NCBI GenBank assembly: GCA_030695565.1
Contig: JAUYRZ010000128.1
Span: 16,965-80,964 of the forward strand
Length of the DNA stretch: 64,000 bases
Reading direction: 5' to 3'
Origin: Archangium sp.
GTDB taxonomy: Bacteria > Myxococcota > Myxococcia > Myxococcales > Myxococcaceae
Part shown: piece after piece, positions 33,393 to 40,910 of the stretch
How positions within the stretch are numbered: the stretch's first letter is position 1
How the letters are laid out: the number at the start of each line of letters is the position of its first letter
Notes under the pieces: generated by a model
Databases searched by the model: none
What the model was told of the DNA's origin: nothing
What the model saw: the letters and a program-made list of their open reading frames with translations, nothing else
Program-made: the position numbers and the translations under genes

Positions 33393-34913
33393 TTGATCAT
33401 CGTGATGCTCTCGGGCTGCGCGCCGAAGCCGGCGGCCCCCGTCTTGCGCGCGGTCGAGCCGGCCTTCTTCGACGCCAACGTCGGCGCCTCACTCACGTTG
33501 ATCGCCGAGGGGCTGCTTCCCGCGGCCACGCTCGACTTCGATCGACCCGCGAACTCCCCGATGCCGCCCCCGGTGGTGAGCGCGTTCATCGACGACGGCA
33601 CCACGCGGGTCGAGCTGCTCGACGTGCAATGGGTCGACGCCAGCCGGGTGACGGGGCGGCTGGCCGCGCCGGTGGTGGTGGGCGTCTACGACGTGCACCT
33701 GATCGAACCGCGCGGTGGTGAGCTGGTGCTGCCCGCGGCGTTGCAGGCGCTCGACTGCTCCGAGGGTGATTGCCCGCTGGAAGATGGCGGCATTCCCGAT
33801 TCAGGCGTCGTGGTGTGCAGCACGATCAGCTACCGCGATCGGGATCTCGACGGCTACGGCTCCGGTGCAGCACGCATGCTCTGCGGACCGGGCTGGGTGC
33901 CGCTCAGCGGCGACTGCGAAGATCGCGACAGCCTGACGTTCCCCTCGGCGCCCGAGCAGTGCAACGGCCTCGATGATGACTGCAACTCGGTGGTCGATGA
34001 CGGCCGCTGTGTGGATGCAGGGTGGACGCAGGTCGACGAGCTCCGCGCGCCCGGTACCGATCTGCTCGCCTCGGCCTCTTTCGCGCCGGGCTCCTTGTGG
34101 ATCGCCGCGGGTTCGAAGGTGTTCATTCGCCGCGGCGTGCTGGGTCTGGCCGAGGTCTCCAGCGCGTGTCCTGTCAACCTGAGGGCGGTCTTCGCGGAGC
34201 CCGGTGGTGAGGCCGAGCTGGGTGGTGGCCGCAGTGGGGCAGGGCGCATCGTCGAGCACTCCTTCACCGCGGCGGGTTGTAGCAACGACCGCGTGGTGGC
34301 TGAGCCGCCCGTGGCGATGGTGGGTTTTCAGAGCGGTGCTTGGTTCGAGAACGTCGCGGTGCTGCACGATGGGCGGTTGCTGCGGTGGCGCCGGGGGCAG
34401 GCGCCGATGATCAGCTCGAGCAACCTGTCGTCGTCTGCCGAGGTCACCGATCTGCACGGCGTCGCGCCGGATCAGTTGATCGCCGTGGGTTCGGTTGCGC
34501 AGGGCAACAACCGCCGGCCGATGAGCTGGCTGCTTCAAGCCGATGGAGGCTGGCGCGAGGAGTCACTCACCGGTGGCGGCAATCCCAACGGGAAGATGCT
34601 GGGGGTGTGGGCGCTCACCGCGGTCAACGCGATCGCCGTCGGTGAGAACGGGCGGATCTTCCGTCGCAGCGCGAGCGGGTGGCGGTTGCTCTCGTCAGAC
34701 ACCTCGAGCGCGCTCACCAGCGTGCGTGCGTTTTCACCGGGCCGGTTCTACGTGACCACCGACGATGGGCGCGTGCGGCGGCGATCGGGCTCGACCTGGC
34801 AGACCGTGTTCCGCAGTGATGCGGGCGTCAGGCTCAACGATCTGAGTGGCACCGGTGAAGAAGATTTGTGGGCGGTGGGGGATGATGGCGTCATCGGCAG
34901 GGGACCGCGCTGA
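33393..34913 (+). CDS. MopE-type lipoprotein with metal-binding motif and repeat domain
   Basis: 506 residues from a TTG (a CTG five codons earlier would give a longer signal peptide MRSFGLIIVMLSGC; the lipobox Cys is in LSGC either way). Residues about 125-210 hold the myxobacterial MopE motif: RDRDLDGYGSG, then GDCEDRDSLTFPSAPEQCNG and DDDCNSVVDDG, a Cys/Asp-rich metal-binding unit. The C-terminal part has repeated WxxxG/DG blades (LHGVAPDQLIAVGSV, WALTAVNAIAVGENGRIFRR) suggesting a beta-propeller. Surface role likely; function unknown. Confidence 0.75.
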   Translation: MIIVMLSGCAPKPAAPVLRAVEPAFFDANVGASLTLIAEGLLPAATLDFDRPANSPMPPPVVSAFIDDGTTRVELLDVQWVDASRVTGRLAAPVVVGVYDVHLIEPRGGELVLPAALQALDCSEGDCPLEDGGIPDSGVVVCSTISYRDRDLDGYGSGAARMLCGPGWVPLSGDCEDRDSLTFPSAPEQCNGLDDDCNSVVDDGRCVDAGWTQVDELRAPGTDLLASASFAPGSLWIAAGSKVFIRRGVLGLAEVSSACPVNLRAVFAEPGGEAELGGGRSGAGRIVEHSFTAAGCSNDRVVAEPPVAMVGFQSGAWFENVAVLHDGRLLRWRRGQAPMISSSNLSSSAEVTDLHGVAPDQLIAVGSVAQGNNRRPMSWLLQADGGWREESLTGGGNPNGKMLGVWALTAVNAIAVGENGRIFRRSASGWRLLSSDTSSALTSVRAFSPGRFYVTTDDGRVRRRSGSTWQTVFRSDAGVRLNDLSGTGEEDLWAVGDDGVIGRGPR

Positions 34914-34925
34914 ACGCAAGTGCGG

Positions 34926-34976
34926 CCCCTCACCCGGTCCTGCGGACCGACCTCTGCCCGCTGGCGCAGGGCGAGG
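34926..34976. repeat. GC-rich inverted-repeat element (diverged copy)
   Basis: CCCCTCACCCGGTCCTG, then GACCTCTGCCCGCTGGCGCAG and GGCGAGG. Lies between convergent stops (34913 and 34980). Confidence 0.6.
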
Positions 34977-34979
34977 TTT

Positions 34980-36332
34980 CTACGGCAGTTCGTGCAGTTC
35001 CATCCGGTGACGATCGACCCAGCGCCGGGTCGCACGCTCGGCCGCCACTTCCAACCGGCCGTAGGTCGTCTTCACCAGCGAAGAGAGCGTCCTGGTTCCG
35101 AGCACCGGGTTCTTCACCAGCTTCGCGAACACGTCGACCGCCGACCCGCGGAACACGCGCGTGTACTCGCTGACGAAGCGCGAGATGCGCACCTCTTCGC
35201 CCGACAAGATGTTCATCGACGCATCACGCGAACGCACCGACGACGCCCAATAGCGGAACACGCCTTCTTGCAGCGCGCGCGAACCTGCGTCCTGGCCGCG
35301 GAAGACCTCGTAGAGCGCATCGGTGAAGAGTTCGCGCATGCGCACGAAGTCGTAGCGGCGGCGCTGGTACTCCGAGAGCGCTTCGTCGGTCGGCCCCGCG
35401 GCGGCGACCTCTTCGCTCAGGGTGATGACGTCGTTCATCGCGTTGGTCATGCCCGACGCCGTGAGCGGGTGACTGCAACCGCCTGCGTCACCGACCAGCA
35501 CCACGCCGGGCGCCGCGCAATTCTGCGTGGTGATGGAGTGATTGGCGCAGCCCTCGAACGGCTCGTCACGCAACGACGCGATCATCGCCTCGCGCAGCCC
35601 TTCGGGCACCACCGGCGCGTACTGCTGGGTGAGCAGATCGACCATCGCCTGGCGGCCCCTGGCAGCGCCCAGCGGCACGTCGACACAGAAACGAATGAGC
35701 CCCTCGCCGTACGGGTACGCGAGGATCGGCCCCGGTGCGCCGAGGAACACGTGCCCCTTGCGGCCGTGCGGCAGCTCACCTTCGACGCCGAAGGCCACGG
35801 TGTACGAGAGCAGCGTGATGTTGGGCTCGAGGCCCAGCACGCCGCGCAACTTCGATTGGCGGCCATCGGCGACCACCACGAGATCCGCGCGGTACGTCTC
35901 GCCCGTCTCCGCGCGCACGCCTGCGATGCGCGAGCCGTCACGGACGAAGTCGGTGATGCGTTGGCCGGTGGTGATCGACACGTTGCGACGAGCGCCGACC
36001 TGGTCGCGCAGGGTGCGCACCATCAAGTGGTGATCGATGCCCAGCCCGGGGCCCTGCTCAGCGCCGTACGGGAGAATCGAAGCGGGAACACCGGGCCCGG
36101 CGGTCACGGCGAAGCCAAAGACCCCGACACCCCCCTGCTCGAAGAGCGGAGTCTTGAGCCCCAGCTGCTCCAACCCCCGCACGCCCCGCGGGTGAATGAG
36201 CTCTCCCCGAAAGCGCGGGTCGGTGCCCTGCGCAGCCTCGAACACCTTCACCTGAGCGCCCGCTCTGGAGAGCGCCGCCGCGGCGATCATGCCTGTGTAT
36301 CCACCGCCGACGATGACGACTTCGAACGACAT
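34980..36332 (-). CDS. Squalene epoxidase-like FAD monooxygenase
   Basis: 450 residues from the ATG at 36332. GGGYTG (residues 10-14) is the FAD Rossmann motif; GELIHPRGVRGLEQLGL and VADGRQSKLR follow; VVLVGDAGGCSHPLTASGM (residues 277-295) matches the squalene-monooxygenase GDAxNxRHPLTGxGM signature. In sterol pathways this family makes 2,3-oxidosqualene. Next to squalene synthase and an oxidosqualene-cyclase-like gene the role is well supported by context. A related role (e.g. other prenyl-lipid oxidation) cannot be excluded. Confidence 0.8.
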   Translation of the reverse strand: MSFEVVIVGGGYTGMIAAAALSRAGAQVKVFEAAQGTDPRFRGELIHPRGVRGLEQLGLKTPLFEQGGVGVFGFAVTAGPGVPASILPYGAEQGPGLGIDHHLMVRTLRDQVGARRNVSITTGQRITDFVRDGSRIAGVRAETGETYRADLVVVADGRQSKLRGVLGLEPNITLLSYTVAFGVEGELPHGRKGHVFLGAPGPILAYPYGEGLIRFCVDVPLGAARGRQAMVDLLTQQYAPVVPEGLREAMIASLRDEPFEGCANHSITTQNCAAPGVVLVGDAGGCSHPLTASGMTNAMNDVITLSEEVAAAGPTDEALSEYQRRRYDFVRMRELFTDALYEVFRGQDAGSRALQEGVFRYWASSVRSRDASMNILSGEEVRISRFVSEYTRVFRGSAVDVFAKLVKNPVLGTRTLSSLVKTTYGRLEVAAERATRRWVDRHRMELHELP

Positions 36333-36408
36333 GACCCCTCCAGAGGAGCAGCGTCTCCCCTCTAATGGGGCAGCGTCCTTCACCGCAACTCAGAGCGTTA
36401 CCAACGTG

Positions 36409-37392
36409 GTGACGCATGTCAGCGGTGCGTTGCTTCGTGACATCGACTATCGGCGCGGCGTGGACCTCGACGACCTGCTCCGCAAGACGAGCCGCACCTT
36501 CGCGTTGGCAATCCCGCTGTTGCCCGAGCCGACCCGCCGCGCGGTGGGCGTGGCGTACCTGCTCTTCCGGGTGGCGGACACCTTCGAAGACGCGACGACC
36601 TGGCCGCGCGAGCAACGCCTCGAGGCGCTGGAGAGCTTCGTCGAGCTGCTCGAGCTGCCGCCTGCCCAGCGCCTTCACGAAGCGACGTTGCGCGCGGCCG
36701 AGTGGCTGAAACGCCCGCCGGTGGAGCACGAAGGCTATCTCGAGCTGCTCGGTGAATTGCCCGGGGTGCTCGCCGAGCTCGACACCCTGGCGCCGAAGGT
36801 GAGCGAGCTGGTGGTGCATCACACCGTGCGCACGACCGACGGCATGGCCTCGGTGGTGGCGCGCGCCGATGAGAAGGGCAACCTGCGCCTGGCCACCGTG
36901 CGGGAGCTCAAAGACTATTGCTACATCGTGGCGGGCATCGTGGGAGAGCTGCTGACCGATCTCTTTCTGCACGACGCGCCTTCGCTCGATGCTGAGCGCA
37001 AGGAGCTCGAGCGGTTGATGCGCTCGTTCGGTGAAGGGCTGCAGCTGGTCAACATTCTCAAAGACGTCGGCGACGACGCGGTCGATGGGCGCGTGTACCT
37101 GCCTGCCGCGGTGCCGCGCCCCGAGCTCTTCGCGTTGGCGCGGGCCGACCTCGACGAAGCCAACCAGTACGTGCAGACGCTGCAGCGGGGCGGTGCTCCC
37201 CGGGGGTTCCTCGCGTTCACCGGGCTCTCGTTGGTGCTGGCGTTCGCCGCGCTCGACAGGCTGGAGGCCGATGGTGCCGGCGCGAAGGTCTCGAGGCCCG
37301 AGGTGATGCAGCTCTTCGAATCGTTGGAGCGGGATCTCGACGCCGGCGTCGCGCTCGATTTGCGGCAGCGCGCCCGGGAGCAGCGCCCATGA
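36409..37392 (+). CDS. Squalene synthase (SQS/phytoene synthase family)
   Basis: 327 residues from the GTG at 36409; an ATG at 36331 would interleave with the start codon of the divergent epoxidase gene, leaving no promoter space. LLRKTSRTFALAIPLLP begins the family core; the first Asp-rich motif is DTFED (residues 57-61) and the second is LQLVNILKDVGDDAVDGRVYLP region. It condenses two farnesyl diphosphates to squalene. Gene overlap (ATGA) with the downstream SDR implies co-transcription. Confidence 0.85.
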   Translation: MTHVSGALLRDIDYRRGVDLDDLLRKTSRTFALAIPLLPEPTRRAVGVAYLLFRVADTFEDATTWPREQRLEALESFVELLELPPAQRLHEATLRAAEWLKRPPVEHEGYLELLGELPGVLAELDTLAPKVSELVVHHTVRTTDGMASVVARADEKGNLRLATVRELKDYCYIVAGIVGELLTDLFLHDAPSLDAERKELERLMRSFGEGLQLVNILKDVGDDAVDGRVYLPAAVPRPELFALARADLDEANQYVQTLQRGGAPRGFLAFTGLSLVLAFAALDRLEADGAGAKVSRPEVMQLFESLERDLDAGVALDLRQRAREQRP

Positions 37393-38312
37393 AATGGACT
37401 CTCGAAGCGATGCCCTCTCTGGAGGGGCAAGTCTGGGTCGTCACCGGCGCGAACTCAGGTCTGGGCCTGGAGACGGTGAAGGGCCTGGCCGCCAGGGGTG
37501 CGGCGGTGTTGATGGCCTGCCGGGATCCACAACGCGCGGAGGCCGCCGCTGACGAGGTGCGCAGGGGCGCTCCGAACGCGAAGCTCGAGCTGGAGAGCCT
37601 CGATCTCGCGTCGCTCAAGTCCATCGAAGCGTTCGCGGCCCGCCTGGCCAACGCGCACCCGGTCGTCGACGGGCTCATCAACAACGCCGGCATCATGGCG
37701 ATCCCGCGGAGGACCACCGCCGACGGCTTCGAGATGCAGCTGGGCACCAATCACCTCGGTCACTACGCGCTCACCCTGCGCGTGTTGCCACTGCTGGAGG
37801 CTGCGAAGGCGCCGCGGGTGATCAGCGTGGCTTCCACCGCGCACCGCATGGGCACGATGAACTTCGATGATCTGATGGGCGAGAAGTCGTACTCGCCGTG
37901 GAGCGCCTATGGGCAGTCGAAGCTGGCCAACCTGCTGTTCACCTACGAGCTCCACCGAAAGCTGAGCGCGGCCGGCAAACGCACCATCGCCGTCGCGGCG
38001 CACCCCGGTTACGCCGCCACCAATTTGCAGGGCGTGGGCGCCAAGATGACCGGCTCGAAGCTGAGCGCGTGGTTCATGAACGTGGGCAACTCGGTGATGG
38101 CGCAGTCGGCCACCATGGGCGCGCTGCCCACGCTCTACGCGGCGACGGTCAGCGAGGTGAAGGGCGGCGAGTACTTCGGGCCCGATGGCTTCATGGAGCT
38201 CAAGGGCCACCCGCGCCGCTGCGACTCGAACACGAAGTCGAAGGACCTCGTCGCTGCGCAGAAGCTGTGGGAGGCCTCGGAGACGCTGACCGGCGTTCGT
38301 TTTCCGGCGTAG
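37389..38312 (+). CDS. Retinol-dehydrogenase-like SDR in the sterol cluster
   Basis: 307 residues. TGANSGLGLETVKGLAARG (cofactor loop), LINNAGIMAIP and YGQSKLANLLF with Tyr-x-x-x-Lys. It overlaps the squalene synthase gene by 4 bp and converges on the cyclase gene. An SDR in a sterol cluster could act on a sterol hydroxyl or ketone, but this is only inference from position. Confidence 0.85.
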   Translation: MKWTLEAMPSLEGQVWVVTGANSGLGLETVKGLAARGAAVLMACRDPQRAEAAADEVRRGAPNAKLELESLDLASLKSIEAFAARLANAHPVVDGLINNAGIMAIPRRTTADGFEMQLGTNHLGHYALTLRVLPLLEAAKAPRVISVASTAHRMGTMNFDDLMGEKSYSPWSAYGQSKLANLLFTYELHRKLSAAGKRTIAVAAHPGYAATNLQGVGAKMTGSKLSAWFMNVGNSVMAQSATMGALPTLYAATVSEVKGGEYFGPDGFMELKGHPRRCDSNTKSKDLVAAQKLWEASETLTGVRFPA

Positions 38313-38314
38313 TG

Positions 38315-40297
38315 CTACATCTCGCTCGTCAGTCTCCCCAGGGGGGAGAGGGAGGCTTGTTTCCACTCGGCCAGCGCCCAGACGGGGAAGTAGTGGCGGT
38401 AGCAGTCGTAGTTGATGAGGCAGGTGCGGTTGAACACGCCCACCATCGGCTCGCGCGCCCAGCTGCCGTCGGCTTCCTGCTTCGCGCAGAGCCACTCGGC
38501 CGCGCGATCGATCGCCGCGCGGTCGGTGCACTCGGCGCGCAGGAGGGCAGACATCGCCCACGAGGTCTGCGCGGCGTGACCTGCATCACCTTCGAGCCAG
38601 CGGCGTTCGCGGCAGGTGTCGCCGTGTTCGCTCCAGCTTCCGTCGGAGCGCTGCTTGCTCAGCAGGAAGTTCACCGCCCGTTGAATGGCCGGATCGTCTT
38701 GCTTCACGCCCGCGGCGCGCAGCCCGGAGATGCCGAACCAGGTGCCGTAGGTGAAGCAGACCGCCCAGCTGCCTTCGAAGCTGCCGTCGGGGCGCTGCTG
38801 TGAGCGCAAGAACGCCACGCCGCGCGCGATGACGTCGTCGAGTTGGAAGCGGCTGCCGAACCGCTCCTTCGCTTTGACCAGCGCCTGAATGCACGCGCTG
38901 GTGCACTCCACGAACGACGCGTCGATCATGATGTCGCCGAACACCTGCGACGGATTGAGCGCCTCGAGCCAGGTGCCGCCGCGCTGCTTCTCGTAGGTGG
39001 CCCAGCCGCCGTCCGCGTTCTGCCACGAGAGCATCAGCCGCACCGCGTCGTGCAGGAGCAGCTCGGGGATCTTCCCTTCGAAGCGGCCCTCCAACGCGAG
39101 CGCGCACTTGAGGCCTTCCGCGGTGCAGTCGGTGATGGGCCAGCCGTGTTCGCGGTTGCTGAAGGGCCAGCCGCCGCGGCTGGGGTGACGGTAGTGGCGC
39201 GCGGCCTCGGGCACGTCTTCGAGGATCTGGTTGGCGCGCAAAAACTCGTACGCCTTGCCCAGCACGCGCTTCGTGTCGTCGGGGGTCAGCACGCCCGCGC
39301 GTTCACTGGCGGTGATCGCCTGCATCGCGAACGCCGTGTCCCAGAGTTCGGCGTTGTTGTAGCCCTGCATCTTGAGGCCGTCGTGGCCGTCCCACAGATA
39401 CGCGTCGTCGAACTTGGGCCAGCCCCGCTCGAAGTCGGCGCGGCCTTCGCTTCCGCGGAAGTGGTGCACGAACATGTTGAGCACCGCGTTGACCGGGCCG
39501 ATGTCGAGGTCGTGCGTGGCCGCGTCTTCATGGCGGATGAGCTTCAGGCACTCGTCGAGCGCCCGTTTGCGCAGCAGCCCGGAGAGCTTCTCGAGGCCCA
39601 CCTGCGCCAGGTTCACGCCCTTGAGCGCGGCGGTGCTGGGCCGGTAGCTGTCGGCCTTCGCCACCACCTCACGCTGCGCTTCCCACGCGATGTCCTGGTA
39701 CGTGCCCTGGTACAGCTCTTCACGAAGCGAGCGCAGCAGCGGGTCGTCAGCCGCGATGCACTTGTTGCCGTAGAGCCAGGCCATCGGCAGGTACACCATG
39801 CGCGCGTGGCACCAGAGTCGGCTGGGGTGCAGCGGCGCTTCAGGCGGGAGAATCCACAGCTCGGGCAGAAGCGGAACGATGCCCTTCCAGTCGTAGAGAC
39901 CCAGCAGGCACAAGGTGAACTTGCCCCACGACGCTGCGCCGAGTGCGCCGCCGTTCGAGTGGATCCACCCGAGCAGCGTCGTTGCGCGGGGATCTTCGGC
40001 CTGCATGCCCAGCAGCCGCATGGCCACGTACGAGAGCGTGGAAGTGAACATGCTGCCGCTGGTCGACTCGGCGTGCAGGCCGATGCTGCCGTCGGGGCGC
40101 TGCACGTTGGTGAAGTAGGTGAGCAGCCGCTCGGTGCGGTGCGCGTTGGGCAGCCGCTTCGTCACGTAGGCCAGCGCGACCCACATCGGCAGCAGGAACA
40201 TCGGGCCGCCGTAGTCACTGGGCCAGCTGCCGCGTTCGGCCTGAAGCCGCTCGAGATTTCCGAGGCCACGCTTGATGGTCTGCTCGACGTTCATCAT
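38315..40297 (-). CDS. Oxidosqualene cyclase, cycloartenol-synthase-like
   Basis: 660 residues from the ATG at 40297 (an ATG one codon later is equivalent); upstream in-frame codons cross a repeat and are not coding. The catalytic motif is DCTAE (390-394), as in oxidosqualene cyclases, not the DxDDTA of squalene-hopene cyclases. SRLWCHARMVYLPMAWLYG and the QW repeats (DGSFEGSWAVCFTYGTWFG, DGSWSEHGDTCRERRW) support the family. Ile388 precedes the motif (PITDCTAE); together with His164 and Tyr300 these line up with the residues of plant cycloartenol synthase, whereas lanosterol synthases have Val. The C-terminus ends in a repeat-derived tail (SLSPLGRLTSEM). Confidence 0.88.
   Translation of the reverse strand: MMNVEQTIKRGLGNLERLQAERGSWPSDYGGPMFLLPMWVALAYVTKRLPNAHRTERLLTYFTNVQRPDGSIGLHAESTSGSMFTSTLSYVAMRLLGMQAEDPRATTLLGWIHSNGGALGAASWGKFTLCLLGLYDWKGIVPLLPELWILPPEAPLHPSRLWCHARMVYLPMAWLYGNKCIAADDPLLRSLREELYQGTYQDIAWEAQREVVAKADSYRPSTAALKGVNLAQVGLEKLSGLLRKRALDECLKLIRHEDAATHDLDIGPVNAVLNMFVHHFRGSEGRADFERGWPKFDDAYLWDGHDGLKMQGYNNAELWDTAFAMQAITASERAGVLTPDDTKRVLGKAYEFLRANQILEDVPEAARHYRHPSRGGWPFSNREHGWPITDCTAEGLKCALALEGRFEGKIPELLLHDAVRLMLSWQNADGGWATYEKQRGGTWLEALNPSQVFGDIMIDASFVECTSACIQALVKAKERFGSRFQLDDVIARGVAFLRSQQRPDGSFEGSWAVCFTYGTWFGISGLRAAGVKQDDPAIQRAVNFLLSKQRSDGSWSEHGDTCRERRWLEGDAGHAAQTSWAMSALLRAECTDRAAIDRAAEWLCAKQEADGSWAREPMVGVFNRTCLINYDCYRHYFPVWALAEWKQASLSPLGRLTSEM
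38331..38356. repeat. Short copy of the GC-rich inverted repeat at the cyclase 3' end
   Basis: CTCCCC then GGGGGGAGAGGGAGGC; overlaps the last codons of the cyclase gene. Confidence 0.45.
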
Positions 40298-40318
40298 GCG
40301 TTGCGGATAGCACACTGT

Positions 40319-40361
40319 TCTCCCTCTCCCTGCGCGAGCGGGGAGAGGGTCGGGGTGAGGG
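40319..40361. repeat. GC-rich inverted-repeat element
   Basis: TCTCCCTCTCCC, loop GCGCGAGC, GGGGAGAGGGTCGGGGTGAGG. Lies between two co-directional genes (cyclase start and LytM stop). Confidence 0.75.
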
Positions 40362-40364
40362 GCG

Positions 40365-40892
40365 TCACCTGATTCCCAGCAGCGGAGCAGGATCGACTGC
40401 CCTCGATCGCCACCACCCGACTCGATACACCCCGAAGTGCAGGTGCGACGGCGTGGTGCGCGCGTTCCCCGTATTCCCGACGAACCCCAGCGGCGTGCCC
40501 TTCTCCACGCGCCGTCCCACGAAGAGCCCGTCCTCCCAGTCGTCGAGATGCGCGTAGTAATAGAGGGCCGGCCCATCGCCGAGCACGGTCACCACGTTGC
40601 CACCGAGCTTGTCCCTGCCGATGCGCCAGATCTCCCCGCGCGTGGCCGACACCACCGTGGTGCCCTGCTTCGCAAACAAGTCGATGCCCTCATGCTTCCG
40701 GCCACCGGACCGCGGTGCATGCCAACTCGAGCGCGCCTCACGTGGTTGCAGACCCGACACCGGCATCTTCAAAGCGCGTGGCCGGCCATACCTCGCTGCG
40801 TGAATCAGCAACGGCATTCGCGGCAACGAAACCGCACCCACCAGCAGACACACCACACAGCTGAGGCTCACCAGCCACGCGCGTCGGGACAT
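40365..40892 (-). CDS. M23 peptidase (LytM-type) lipoprotein or secreted endopeptidase
   Basis: 175 residues. Hydrophobic N-terminus (LVSLSCVVCLLVGAVSL), then a lysostaphin fold: KHEGIDLFA (HxxxD), and SHLHFGVYRV (HxH), with the usual YYYAHLDDW strand between. All zinc ligands are present, so active cleavage of peptidoglycan cross-links is likely. It precedes the sterol cyclase on the same strand with a repeat in between. Confidence 0.88.
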   Translation of the reverse strand: MSRRAWLVSLSCVVCLLVGAVSLPRMPLLIHAARYGRPRALKMPVSGLQPREARSSWHAPRSGGRKHEGIDLFAKQGTTVVSATRGEIWRIGRDKLGGNVVTVLGDGPALYYYAHLDDWEDGLFVGRRVEKGTPLGFVGNTGNARTTPSHLHFGVYRVGWWRSRAVDPAPLLGIR

Positions 40893-40910
40893 GCGGCCCT
40901 GCTCTGCAAC

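Noticed and set aside
40298..40576. N-terminal extension of the oxidosqualene cyclase
   Set aside because: It runs through a GC-rich repeat and the LytM gene's antisense; homology begins at MMNVEQTIKRGL.
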